From NCBI GenBank assembly GCA_902519835.1, contig CABYLU010000002.1:72001-120649 (forward strand): a stretch of DNA of 48,649 nt, read 5' to 3'. The translations under genes were made by a program, and so were the position numbers. The notes beneath the pieces are model-generated. The model ran no database searches. It was given only the letters and a program-made list of their open reading frames with translations, and was not told the origin of the DNA. Below, one piece after another: positions 10,500 to 19,331 of the stretch (positions are counted from its first letter, which is position 1; each line of letters opens with the position of its first letter). The stretch is from an uncultured Pelagibacteraceae bacterium. GTDB lineage: Bacteria > Pseudomonadota > Alphaproteobacteria > Pelagibacterales > AG-422-B15.

Positions 10500-11603
10500 T
10501 TAGATCCTATTATCAAAGTAACTTATAATTTCAGAAATATTTTCAATAACTTTATCATCTTCCATATAAGTTTCACCTAATCGAACAACGATCATATCCT
10601 TAGATGGAATAATTAATATATATTGCCCGCCAAAACCTGCGGCATAGTAAGTATCCTTTGGAAGTCCACGTGTAAATGCTGGATGAGGCATCCAAAACTG
10701 ATTGCTATACATTTGGTAGGAGTTTTTAGCTGGAATTCTTGTATCATCAATCCATTCTTTTGATACAATTCTCTCCCCATCCCATAATCCATCTCTTAAA
10801 TATAAATATCCAAATCTTGCATAATCCCTTGCGTTGGCAAAAATTGAGCTGCCACCAATGAAAGTTCCAGAATTATCAAATTCGAAGATCGAATTTTTTA
10901 TACCTATTTTATCAATAAGATTACTTTTTATGAAATCTAAATATTCAATTCCTTGAGCTTCAAGCCTTGTTTTTATTATTTGACTTATAATATTAGTTTC
11001 TCCAGTCGAGTAGTTGTATTTCATACCTGGTAGAGGAGTTTTTAGTTTCATGGATGATGCAAACTCAGCTTGATCAAATCTTCCCTGCCCAAATAACATC
11101 TCTAATGTGTCTGACCTTCCACCTAAATCATATTCCTCAACATAATCCAGCCCTGACTGCATATTAAGCATATGTCCTATAGAAATGTTTTTTCTATTGT
11201 CATCCCAGCTTGGTAAGAGATTTGTTTCGTCTTTTGATTGTAAGAATCCCCTATCAATCATCATTCCAGTCAATAGGCCAATATAGCTTTTTGCCATTGA
11301 ATAAGAGACAAGTTTTGTATCTTTTGTAATAGGAGAATTGTAATTTTCATAAACAATACTTCCGTCTTGAATAATTAAAAGTGCATTCGTACGTCCCAAT
11401 TCATCATAAGAGTCATCAGAAAAAGTATAATTAATAATTGTACTAAACTCTTCGTCATCAATTTCTATTAAATTTTCTGGCCATGTATTTGTTGGCCATT
11501 CGACTGTTTCATTGTGTGGTAATTGATTAACTATAGCTAATGATGGATTGACCCAAATTAAAATAAAGGATAAACACGTTATAAATTTTATAATTTTATG
11601 CAT
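10500..11603 (-). CDS. Secreted serine hydrolase, beta-lactamase/NylB-like
   Basis: A 367-aa exported protein of the class C beta-lactamase/esterase superfamily (COG1680). A signal peptide covers residues 1-23 (cleavage after PSLA). The nucleophile motif S-M-A-K is at 102-105, and the second catalytic tyrosine lies in NYSTGETN (~198). The third motif is not a classic KTG; the C-terminal strand region reads FGGQYILIIP. The layout resembles 6-aminohexanoate-dimer hydrolase (NylB) and related esterases more than true beta-lactamases, so antibiotic resistance should not be inferred. Its ATG overlaps head to head with the ATG of the next gene in a shared ATGCAT. Confidence 0.88.
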   Translation of the reverse strand: MHKIIKFITCLSFILIWVNPSLAIVNQLPHNETVEWPTNTWPENLIEIDDEEFSTIINYTFSDDSYDELGRTNALLIIQDGSIVYENYNSPITKDTKLVSYSMAKSYIGLLTGMMIDRGFLQSKDETNLLPSWDDNRKNISIGHMLNMQSGLDYVEEYDLGGRSDTLEMLFGQGRFDQAEFASSMKLKTPLPGMKYNYSTGETNIISQIIKTRLEAQGIEYLDFIKSNLIDKIGIKNSIFEFDNSGTFIGGSSIFANARDYARFGYLYLRDGLWDGERIVSKEWIDDTRIPAKNSYQMYSNQFWMPHPAFTRGLPKDTYYAAGFGGQYILIIPSKDMIVVRLGETYMEDDKVIENISEIISYFDNRI

Positions 11604-11942
11604 AAAGTATCTCGATTTATTTATAACATATTAGTAATATTTACATCATTTTTTTTTATAAATACAAGTATTGCAAAGTCTGATGAAACCCTCATTGGAT
11701 TGAATGCTTCAGCAAAGCACTATTGTGTTTGTTTCTTTATTTCAGAGATGAAAAGTGATTATTGTGATGAAGCATATGATCGTGTTATTGCTTCTTCAGT
11801 TTCAGACGATGAATTGTTCAGTCAAATTAAACTATTAGGTTACAATAAAGATGAGGGGAAAAAAGAAATTTCAATTGAATATGGAGATTATAAAATAGTC
11901 TCTGTTTTCACTGAGGAAACAGGTTGTTATTTTAAAAAATAA
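11598..11942 (+). CDS. Small secreted Cys-containing protein of unknown function
   Basis: I do not recognise this 114-aa protein. A signal peptide is clear (hydrophobic 8-22, likely cleavage after SIA at ~26). The mature part of about 88 residues is acidic and has four cysteines (C43, C45, C56, C110), an even number that suggests two periplasmic disulfides; dsbB is in this window. The start lies in the same ATGCAT palindrome as the divergent serine hydrolase start, and the 3' end overlaps mutT by 16 bp. A weak TTGACC/TAAACA pair with a 17-nt spacer (11548-11576) could be the promoter, and would lie inside the neighbour's coding region. Confidence 0.7.
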   Translation: MHKVSRFIYNILVIFTSFFFINTSIAKSDETLIGLNASAKHYCVCFFISEMKSDYCDEAYDRVIASSVSDDELFSQIKLLGYNKDEGKKEISIEYGDYKIVSVFTEETGCYFKK

Positions 11943-12319
11943 TTAACAACTTTAGTATTTGCAGGCAATAATTTTGCTTTCTTCAATTCCTTTGCAGACA
12001 CCCATCTTAAAAGCTCCCCTTCTTTACTTATAATTTTTCCTGTCCATTCAGTTACTTCGAATACATACATCATTAATAAAAATGAACGATACTGGTGCTT
12101 AAAAAATTCATAGTTTGATAATTTGTTTATATCTATTTTTATATTTAATTCTTCCTTTAGCTCCCTAAATAATGCAACTGCAAAATTTTCGTTATTTTTC
12201 AATTTTCCACCTGGAAACTCCCAAGAATTGATAAAAGAATCCTTTTGTTTTCTGCTCATCAAGAGAATTTCACCATTTTTATTTTTTATAATTGCGGAAG
12301 AGCAAAATACTACCTTCAT
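11927..12319 (-). CDS. mutT: Nudix hydrolase, MutT/8-oxo-dGTPase-like
   Basis: A 130-aa Nudix protein that should hydrolyse 8-oxo-dGTP or another nucleoside diphosphate derivative and so limit mutation. The Nudix box GGKLKNNENFAVALFRELKE-EL matches the GX5EX7REUXEEXGU pattern, with the EFPGGK lead-in typical of MutT. The position directly after argJ (4-bp overlap), in the argJ-mutT pair divergent from secA, is widespread in Alphaproteobacteria, where this gene is usually labelled mutT. The 3' end overlaps the convergent small secreted protein gene. Substrate is inferred from family and synteny. Confidence 0.88.
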   Translation of the reverse strand: MKVVFCSSAIIKNKNGEILLMSRKQKDSFINSWEFPGGKLKNNENFAVALFRELKEELNIKIDINKLSNYEFFKHQYRSFLLMMYVFEVTEWTGKIISKEGELLRWVSAKELKKAKLLPANTKVVNYFLK

Positions 12320-13542
12320 GTCCTGTATGCTGCATTGATATCAACATATTTGTGAGAAAAGTCACATGTTTGTGTTTCATAAGAATAATTGCCTTGTCCA
12401 AGGTCAAGTTTTAGATCAATTTCTTTGCTTGCCATATATTTTTTTAATTTTTGTAAATTTAATTTTTTATACTCCGCTCCATTAGCAACAACTGTTTGCT
12501 TACCTATATAAATCTTAAGTTTTTTTGGATCTATTTTTTCATATGTTTTACCAATCGCCATTACAATTCTCCCCCAATTTGGATCATTTCCGTAAAAAGC
12601 TGTTTTTACAAGCGGGGAGTTTGCGACTGCCTTAGCAATTCTTTTTGCCTGCGGTGAATTTTTGGCACTTTCAACTTTTATGTTTATGAATTTTGTCGCA
12701 CCTTCACCATCTCGTACAATTTGTTCCGCTAAATATTTAACGACAGGAAGTAAAGAGTTTTTTATTTTTGATATTCTCTTATCTTTTATTGATGAAATTT
12801 TATTTTTAAATGAAACACTATTGGTGCTAGTCATAATTACAGTATCATTTGTAGATTCATCTCCATCAACCGTTATTTGATTGAATGACTTATCTACAAG
12901 ATCTTTTAATAATTTCTGTAAAATATTTTGAGGTATTAAACAATCTATAAAAATAAATCCCAACATTGTTGCCATGTTTGGCTCTATCATTCCAGACCCT
13001 TTCGCAATCCCTGTGATTGTGATTGTTTTATTTTCAATCATTGTTTTTACAGAAATTGCTTTTGGAAAAGTATCGGTTGTCATAATTGATTGAGCTGCTT
13101 GTAACCAATTATTAGTTTTTGATTTATTTTTTTTTAATGTATTTAATATTTTATTTTCAGGAAATTTTTCTCCAATAACACCTGTAGATGCAAAAAATAC
13201 CTTCTTAACTGAGACTTTGAATTTATTAGAAACAAAGTTACTCATTTTCGTTAACGCATTAATACCTGCCTGGCCTGTAAAAGTGTTTGCATTTCCTGAA
13301 TTAACAATCAATGCTTCTATTTCTTTATTTTTTAAATTTTTTTCGTTCCAGTCCAGTGTGCATGATCTTAATGAGGACTTTGTAAAAACTTCAGCAACTG
13401 AAGTTTTATTTTTGAAAAGAAATAAAGCTAAATCCAGTCGTTTCTTATTGTATAAGCCTGCAGAATATACAAACAAATCAATGCCTTTAATCTGTTTTAT
13501 TTTTCCAATATTTTTTGGCGCTAAAGGTGATTTTTTTAACAT
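12316..13542 (-). CDS. argJ: Glutamate N-acetyltransferase / amino-acid acetyltransferase
   Basis: ArgJ transfers the acetyl group from N-acetylornithine to glutamate, the cyclic route of arginine synthesis. The 408-aa precursor cleaves itself between A191 and T192 (NMATMLGF), and T192 becomes the nucleophile of the beta chain. The oxyanion-hole region ASTGVIGE (118-125) and the ending D-x-N-A-A-Y-R-T, which fits the family C-terminus, are intact. Whether it is bifunctional (also using acetyl-CoA) cannot be told. It is divergent from secA across 108 bp and overlaps mutT by 4 bp. Confidence 0.96.
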   Translation of the reverse strand: MLKKSPLAPKNIGKIKQIKGIDLFVYSAGLYNKKRLDLALFLFKNKTSVAEVFTKSSLRSCTLDWNEKNLKNKEIEALIVNSGNANTFTGQAGINALTKMSNFVSNKFKVSVKKVFFASTGVIGEKFPENKILNTLKKNKSKTNNWLQAAQSIMTTDTFPKAISVKTMIENKTITITGIAKGSGMIEPNMATMLGFIFIDCLIPQNILQKLLKDLVDKSFNQITVDGDESTNDTVIMTSTNSVSFKNKISSIKDKRISKIKNSLLPVVKYLAEQIVRDGEGATKFINIKVESAKNSPQAKRIAKAVANSPLVKTAFYGNDPNWGRIVMAIGKTYEKIDPKKLKIYIGKQTVVANGAEYKKLNLQKLKKYMASKEIDLKLDLGQGNYSYETQTCDFSHKYVDINAAYRT

Positions 13543-13650
13543 TTTTCAAACAATCAAATATGAGTGATTTAAGTAATTTTATCTTAATTGGTGTTAGTAT
13601 TTAAGGTATAAATGCTTGCAATTAAATAGAAAATACAAATATCTACTCAA

Positions 13651-16254
13651 ATGTTAAAAGTTAACTCATTTTTTAATACAATTTTTAGCCGAAGCGAAAA
13701 GAAGAAATTAGCTGAATTTCAGCGTACTGTGCAATTAATTAATGATTTAGAGCCTGAAATTGAAAAGCTATCTCAAGATATGCTGCTTAAAAGAATTTCA
13801 GAGATTAAATCTGAAATATCAAATGGAAAAAAAATTGATGACTATTTAGTAGAGTCTTTTGCAATGGTGCGTGAGGCTTCCAAAAGAACACTTGGTCAAA
13901 GACATTTTGATGTTCAATTGATTGGTGGCATGGTTTTACACAATGGTGGAATTTCAGAGATGAAGACTGGTGAAGGAAAAACACTTGTTTCTACATTGGC
14001 TGCGTTTCTAAATTCTCTATCTGGAAAAGGTGTTCATATAGTTACAGTAAATGATTATCTTGCAAGGCGAGATGCAGAATGGATGGGTTCTATATTTAAT
14101 TATTTAGGTCTATCTGTTGGATGTCTAACTAACGATACAGAGGGACGTGAAAAAAGAAAAGAACAATATGCCTGTGACATTACTTACGGAACCAATAATG
14201 AATTTGGCTTTGATTATTTAAGAGATAATTTACGTGTATTAAAACAGAATATTGTTCAACGAGATCATAACTTTTGTATTGTTGATGAGGTTGATAGTAT
14301 ATTGATAGATGAATCTAGAACACCGCTTGTAATTTCAGGCGCTATAGAAGATAAAACAACTCTTTATAATTCAATTAATAAAATAATCCCTTTTCTAAAT
14401 GATGATGATTTTGAAATAGATGAAAAAACAAAAACAGCAAATTTAACAGATGCAGGAAATGATAAAGCTGAAAAAATATTAAAAGAAAGAAATATTATAT
14501 CTGAAGGAACTTTATATGACATTTCTAATGTCGCGGTGGTACACCATATAAATCAAGCATTAAGAGCAAACAAACTATTTGAAAAAGATAGGGACTATAT
14601 TGTTAAATCAGGAAGTGTAGTAATTGTTGATGAATTTACAGGCAGGACGATGGAAGGTAGAAGATATGGGGATGGGCTACATCAAGCAATAGAAGCAAAA
14701 GAAAATGTTAAAGTTCAAAATGAAAGCCAAACATTAGCTTCAATAACCTATCAAAATTATTTTAGACTATATAATAAAATATCTGGTATGACGGGAACTG
14801 CGCTCACTGAAGCAGAGGAATTTGGTGACATTTATAATTTGTCTGTTTTCGAAATACCTACAAATATTCCAGTTTCACGAATTGATAATGAAGATGAAAT
14901 CTATAGAACAGCCGAGGAAAAATATGATGCTATTATTGAGCAAATTAAAATATGTAATGAAAAAAGCCAGCCCGTCTTAGTTGGGACAACAAGTATTGAT
15001 AAATCTGAGAAAATTTCAAAAAAACTCAGAAATAATAAAATTAAACATGAGGTACTAAACGCTAAACATCACGAGCAAGAGGCAAAGATTATTGCTAATG
15101 CCGGTGAACCAGGTGCTGTTACAATTGCAACAAATATGGCAGGAAGAGGAACTGATATTCAACTTGGCGGTAATTTCGAATTTAATTCAAGCACAAAGAA
15201 TGGCCAGGAAAATTTAGAAGGACTTAAAGACACAATTACTCAAAAAAAAGATGAAGTGATTAAAGCTGGAGGTCTCTTTGTAATTGGAAGTGAAAGACAT
15301 GAAAGTAGAAGAATAGACAATCAGTTAAGAGGAAGGTCTGGTCGTCAAGGTGATCCTGGGGAAACAAAGTTCTTTATAAGTTTAGAAGATGATTTAATGA
15401 GAATTTTTGGATCAGAAAAAATAGATAGTGTTTTAAAAAGCCTTGGCTTGAAAGAAGGTGAGTCAATTAAGCATGCATGGATTTCAAAAGCACTTGAGAG
15501 AGCGCAAAAAAAAGTAGAAGGAAGAAATTTTGACATAAGAAAAACTCTGTTAAAGTTTGATGACGTCTTAAATGATCAACGTAAAACGATATTTGAACAA
15601 AGACTTGAGTTAATGAATGCGGATAATATTTCAGAAATTGCAAATGAAATGCAATACGACGTTGCTGACGAAATTGTTGAACGTTACTGCCCAGAAAAAT
15701 CTTATGCTGATCAATGGAACTTACAAGACCTTCAAGATGAGATAAATCAATACTTTTCAAAAAAAATTGATGTAAATTTAGAAAACTTAGAAGGTGATAT
15801 TAATCAGCAATATATTAAGGATAAAGTTTACACACTAATAAATGAAAATACCGTAAACAGAAAAGGTAATCATTCAGAAGAAGAGGTTAATTCTGCAGAA
15901 CGAATGGTTATGCTTAAAATTTTGGATGATAAATGGAAAGATCATATTAATAACCTTGAACAACTTAGGTCAACTATTGGTTTAAGAGGGTACGGTCAAA
16001 GAGATCCCCTAAATGAATATAAAAATGAAGCGTTTGGATTATTTGAGGAACTAATAAATAGTTTAAAAATTGATGTTTCTAAAATCTTTTCAAGAATGAG
16101 ATTAAGAGAAAAACAAAACCAAACTTTAAATGAAAATAGTGTGTCTGAAAAAATTAACCAATCAGCTATAAAGACAAAAAAGATATCAAGAAATGCCCCT
16201 TGCCCTTGCGGTTCAGGTAAAAAGTATAAACATTGCTGTGGTAAAATTAATTAA
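13651..16254 (+). CDS. secA: Preprotein translocase ATPase subunit SecA
   Basis: SecA drives protein export through SecYEG. The 867-aa protein has the Walker A box MKTGEGKT (104-111), the DEVD box (VDEVDSILIDESRTP), the preprotein cross-linking domain, the second nucleotide-binding domain (MAGRGTDIQLGG, RGRSGRQGDPG), and a C-terminal zinc-binding SEC-C tail (C851, C853, C862, C863) that binds SecB or ribosomes in the family. The length is close to E. coli (901 aa) and nothing is missing. There is no secM-like regulator upstream; the 108-bp divergent spacer to argJ must hold the promoter. The 3' end overlaps accA by 8 bp. Confidence 0.99.
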   Translation: MLKVNSFFNTIFSRSEKKKLAEFQRTVQLINDLEPEIEKLSQDMLLKRISEIKSEISNGKKIDDYLVESFAMVREASKRTLGQRHFDVQLIGGMVLHNGGISEMKTGEGKTLVSTLAAFLNSLSGKGVHIVTVNDYLARRDAEWMGSIFNYLGLSVGCLTNDTEGREKRKEQYACDITYGTNNEFGFDYLRDNLRVLKQNIVQRDHNFCIVDEVDSILIDESRTPLVISGAIEDKTTLYNSINKIIPFLNDDDFEIDEKTKTANLTDAGNDKAEKILKERNIISEGTLYDISNVAVVHHINQALRANKLFEKDRDYIVKSGSVVIVDEFTGRTMEGRRYGDGLHQAIEAKENVKVQNESQTLASITYQNYFRLYNKISGMTGTALTEAEEFGDIYNLSVFEIPTNIPVSRIDNEDEIYRTAEEKYDAIIEQIKICNEKSQPVLVGTTSIDKSEKISKKLRNNKIKHEVLNAKHHEQEAKIIANAGEPGAVTIATNMAGRGTDIQLGGNFEFNSSTKNGQENLEGLKDTITQKKDEVIKAGGLFVIGSERHESRRIDNQLRGRSGRQGDPGETKFFISLEDDLMRIFGSEKIDSVLKSLGLKEGESIKHAWISKALERAQKKVEGRNFDIRKTLLKFDDVLNDQRKTIFEQRLELMNADNISEIANEMQYDVADEIVERYCPEKSYADQWNLQDLQDEINQYFSKKIDVNLENLEGDINQQYIKDKVYTLINENTVNRKGNHSEEEVNSAERMVMLKILDDKWKDHINNLEQLRSTIGLRGYGQRDPLNEYKNEAFGLFEELINSLKIDVSKIFSRMRLREKQNQTLNENSVSEKINQSAIKTKKISRNAPCPCGSGKKYKHCCGKIN

Positions 16255-17359
16255 ATAAATAAGTTAGTATGCCGGTAAACAACATGGCAAGTATAGCTCC
16301 TAAAACAATTCTTCCTAAAAAACTATTATAAAATCTTTTTTTATTGCCAGATTTCCCAAACTTTTCATCAAGAACAGTATTAGCTGCTGTGATTTTTTCA
16401 CTAAATAATCCCGACCTTCCTATTTGAAGATATCTTTCTTGTCTTGCATGTTTTAAATCATTTCCATGTTGATTTGAGAGCAAATTTAAATATTTCTCAA
16501 TTTCATCTCCAACAGACTCAATCGCCCGATGAGGATTTCTATGTGCGCCACCTGTAGGCTCTTTAACAATTTCATCAATTACATCAATTTTTAACATATC
16601 TTCTGCTGTAAGCTTAAGGGCTGATGCCGCCTCAACAGTTTTTGTATTATCTTTCCATAAAATTGATGAACAGCCCTCTGGAGAAATTACTGAATATATG
16701 GAGTTTTCCAACATAAGGACTGTATTTCCTGTACCAATAGCGACTGCACCGCCTGATCCTCCTTCACCAATTATTATTGCTATAATAGGAACACCTAATG
16801 ATAAACAACACTCAGTTGTTTTTGCTATTGCTTCAGACTGTCCTCGCTGTTCAGCTCCTACTCCAGGGTAAGCGCCAGGAGTGTCTACGAAGGAAATTAC
16901 TGGAATGTCAAAATCCTCTGCAAGTTTCATTAATCTTTGAGCTTTTCTGTATCCCTCAGGCCTAGGCATTCCAAAATTATGTTCAATTCTTGATGTTGTA
17001 TCGTGTCCCTTTTCATGACCAAGGACTAATACTGTTTTACCTCTAAATTTTCCAAACCCCCCAAGAATGGCTTTATCTTCTGAAAAAAAACGATCACCTG
17101 ATAATGGGAAAAAATCCTCAATTAGATTTTGAATATATTCTCTAGTTTTTGGTCTTTGAGGATGTCTTGCAACAAGTGTCCTTTGCCAAGGTGATATTGA
17201 AGAATATATCTTTCTATAAGTTTCATTTATTTGTTCTTCAACTTGCGTAATTTCTTCAAGAAGATTATCTGATGGAGCATTATCATTTAAGCTTTTGAGC
17301 TCATGAACTTTATTGTCAAGTTGTTCGATGGGCTTTTCAAACTCAAGATAGGTGTTCAT
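16247..17359 (-). CDS. accA: Acetyl-CoA carboxylase carboxyltransferase subunit alpha, with C-terminal membrane tail
   Basis: AccA forms, with AccD, the carboxyltransferase that makes malonyl-CoA for fatty acid synthesis. Residues 1-315 match the standard subunit: the N-terminal helix, PWQRTLVARHPQRP, DTPGAYPGVGAEQRGQ, the GEGGSGGA oxyanion loop (198-205) and the usual C-terminal LKHARQERYLQIG. The E. coli protein (319 aa) ends about there. Here ~50 more residues follow in frame: a charged linker and a hydrophobic helix at about 351-368 followed by FN. That predicts a membrane-anchored subunit, which is unusual. The gene may be transcribed ahead of the malyl-CoA lyase gene's 3' region; the lyase gene lies 11 bp upstream. 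Confidence 0.95.
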   Translation of the reverse strand: MNTYLEFEKPIEQLDNKVHELKSLNDNAPSDNLLEEITQVEEQINETYRKIYSSISPWQRTLVARHPQRPKTREYIQNLIEDFFPLSGDRFFSEDKAILGGFGKFRGKTVLVLGHEKGHDTTSRIEHNFGMPRPEGYRKAQRLMKLAEDFDIPVISFVDTPGAYPGVGAEQRGQSEAIAKTTECCLSLGVPIIAIIIGEGGSGGAVAIGTGNTVLMLENSIYSVISPEGCSSILWKDNTKTVEAASALKLTAEDMLKIDVIDEIVKEPTGGAHRNPHRAIESVGDEIEKYLNLLSNQHGNDLKHARQERYLQIGRSGLFSEKITAANTVLDEKFGKSGNKKRFYNSFLGRIVLGAILAMLFTGILTYLFN

Positions 17360-17370
17360 TTAATAATAAA

Positions 17371-18351
17371 TTATTTACTTAGAGTTTCTATTAATTTTGT
17401 TTGTTCGATAATTTGCTCAGCTTGCCTTATTGAAGCGGCATCTATTAATTTTCCATTTAGTGTAGCAGCGCCCGCGCCTGACTCCTGTGCTTTTTTCATC
17501 GCTTCAAGAATATCTCTGGCTTTTTGAACTTCTTTTTCCGGTAGTGTGAATACCTCATTTGCAAGATCTACCTGACTAGGATGAATTGCCCATTTTCCCT
17601 CGCATCCAAGAATTGCTGTTCTTCTTGCGTGAGACTTAAAACCATCTGGATCTGAAAAATCCCCAAAAGGACCGTCAATAATCCTAACACCATGAGCCCT
17701 TCCAATAGTTGTCATTTTTGATATTGGATAGTGCCACATATCATTCCAGTGAGTTTTTCTCTCTCCATCAATTTCATCAGTTAATATTGAATAGTCTTGA
17801 TTAGATCCGCCGATATTTGTTGTTCGCATTCTAACTGATGCCGCATAATCAGCATAACCAAAATGGAGAGATTCAATTCTTTTACTCCCAGCTAAGATCT
17901 TATCTAGGTTTGTTATTCCCATTGATGTTTCAACTATAAGTTCAAAGCCTATTTTCTTTTGTCTTTGAGTTTTATCTTCTATTTGCGTCACTAACATATC
18001 AATCGCATAAACATCCTCTGGAACACCAACTTTTGGTATCATGATTAAATCTAATCGCTCACCACCATTTTCCATTAAGTCAACAACATCTCTGTAACAA
18101 TAATGAGTATCCAATCCATTAATTCTTACTGAAATAGTTTTTTTCCCAAAATCATGATTGTTTAGTGCTTTGATTACATTTTCTTTTGCTTGTTCCTTAT
18201 CTTGCGGTGCCACAGCATCCTCAAGATCTAAACAGATTATATCTGCATTGCTTGCTGAAGCTTTCTCAAACAAATCTGGCTTTGACCCTGGAACAAATAA
18301 CTGAGATCTATTTATTCTTATAGTGTTAGAGGGTACGGGCGTGAAACTCAT
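17371..18351 (-). CDS. mcl: L-malyl-CoA / beta-methylmalyl-CoA lyase (HpcH/HpaI, CitE-like)
   Basis: A 326-aa TIM-barrel lyase. Motifs RSQLFVPGSKPDLFEKA, CLDLEDAVAP (Mg2+-binding acidic residues), VRINGLDT, LHFGYADYAAS, DGPFGDFSDPDG and GCEGKWAIHPSQ match alphaproteobacterial malyl-CoA lyase (Mcl1 of Rhodobacter) more closely than citrate lyase CitE, and no citF/citD is nearby. The enzyme cleaves malyl-CoA to acetyl-CoA plus glyoxylate and beta-methylmalyl-CoA to propionyl-CoA plus glyoxylate. With methylmalonyl-CoA mutase at 28958-31111 this suggests ethylmalonyl-CoA or related C2/C3 metabolism, although the pathway's crotonyl-CoA reductase is not in view. Confidence 0.88.
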   Translation of the reverse strand: MSFTPVPSNTIRINRSQLFVPGSKPDLFEKASASNADIICLDLEDAVAPQDKEQAKENVIKALNNHDFGKKTISVRINGLDTHYCYRDVVDLMENGGERLDLIMIPKVGVPEDVYAIDMLVTQIEDKTQRQKKIGFELIVETSMGITNLDKILAGSKRIESLHFGYADYAASVRMRTTNIGGSNQDYSILTDEIDGERKTHWNDMWHYPISKMTTIGRAHGVRIIDGPFGDFSDPDGFKSHARRTAILGCEGKWAIHPSQVDLANEVFTLPEKEVQKARDILEAMKKAQESGAGAATLNGKLIDAASIRQAEQIIEQTKLIETLSK

Positions 18352-18404
18352 TTTGTTGGTTTATCATCATAAAATCCTCTTTTCAAGGACAACTTGAATT
18401 ACAA

Positions 18405-19331
18405 TTATTCTTTGAATACCTTGGATAATGGGTGATTATCTTCCACCGTACTTTTCAATCTATCGCTAAGAACATGAGTATAAATTTGTGTTGTAGATAT
18501 ATCTGAATGCCCAAGTAGCATTTGTAGTGATCTCAAATCCATTCCATTAGCAAGTAGATGCGATGCAAAGGCATGTCTTAGCTTGTGGGGGCTAACGTAT
18601 TTTGCATCGATATTCGCTTCTTTGCACAATACTTTTAAAAGTTGATGAAATCTTTGCCTTGAAATATGACCAAGTTTTGAATTTCTTGAAGGAAAAAGCC
18701 ATTTGTCTTCATTTTTATCTGCATTTAAAAATTCTACTCTTACTTTTAGATACTTTTCTATTGTGGATAAAGTGTTTTGATCAACGGGCACAAGTCTTTC
18801 TTTATTTCCTTTACCAGTAACAAAAATAAAATTTTCTTTTTCATATAAAGATGACAATTTTAATCCAACTAGCTCAGAAACTCTTATTCCTGTTGCATAT
18901 AATATTTCTATCATAGTGAATAGTCTCAACCCTTTAATAGAGTCATCATTTTTAGCTGTCTCTAATAGCCTATCTACCTGATCGTTTGTTAAAAAAATTG
19001 GTAGCTTAGAGTTTTTTTTGGGTATTGATATTTGCGAGAACGGATTATCTTTCAGTATATTTTCAGTAACTAAAAAATCAAAAAAATGTCCTAACGAAGA
19101 TAATTTCCTGAGGATTGTTGACCTCTCAAATCCTAAATCGTTCATCATTGAAATATATTTTTCAATTGATTTTCTTGAAAATATTAGTTCAGATGATTTG
19201 CTTGTTGTTTGTCTTTCTAAAAACTGATTTATATCGCTTTTATAAGACTCAATCGTATTTTTACTTAAACCTTTCTCAGATATCAGTGATTCTAAGAAAT
19301 TCTCAATAATAGATTTTTCTATTTTCGGCAC
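18405..19331 (-). CDS. xerD: Site-specific tyrosine recombinase XerD
   Basis: XerD with XerC resolves chromosome dimers at dif sites. The 308-aa protein has the N-terminal SAM-like core-binding domain (~8-95) and the catalytic domain with R150 (ATGIRVSEL), K174 (GKGNKERLVP), H249 and R252 (HKLRHAFASHLL), H275 (LGHSDISTTQIY) and nucleophile Y284. No integrated element or attachment site is next to it, so it is a housekeeping recombinase, not an integrase. XerD rather than XerC is favoured by the aroK/aroB neighbourhood seen in other alphaproteobacteria. Its start overlaps the stop of the upstream secreted-protein gene by one base. Confidence 0.92.
   Translation of the reverse strand: MPKIEKSIIENFLESLISEKGLSKNTIESYKSDINQFLERQTTSKSSELIFSRKSIEKYISMMNDLGFERSTILRKLSSLGHFFDFLVTENILKDNPFSQISIPKKNSKLPIFLTNDQVDRLLETAKNDDSIKGLRLFTMIEILYATGIRVSELVGLKLSSLYEKENFIFVTGKGNKERLVPVDQNTLSTIEKYLKVRVEFLNADKNEDKWLFPSRNSKLGHISRQRFHQLLKVLCKEANIDAKYVSPHKLRHAFASHLLANGMDLRSLQMLLGHSDISTTQIYTHVLSDRLKSTVEDNHPLSKVFKE

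Noticed and set aside
10500..11603. Antibiotic-resistance beta-lactamase
   Set aside because: SxxK is present, but the second motif and overall plan fit NylB/esterase-like hydrolases; there is no evidence for beta-lactam hydrolysis.
18405..19331. Tyrosine recombinase as a sign of an integrated element
   Set aside because: It has the XerD plan, lies in conserved housekeeping context, and no att-like repeats or phage genes are near. The two tRNAs are not flanked by repeats of their 3' ends that I can see.
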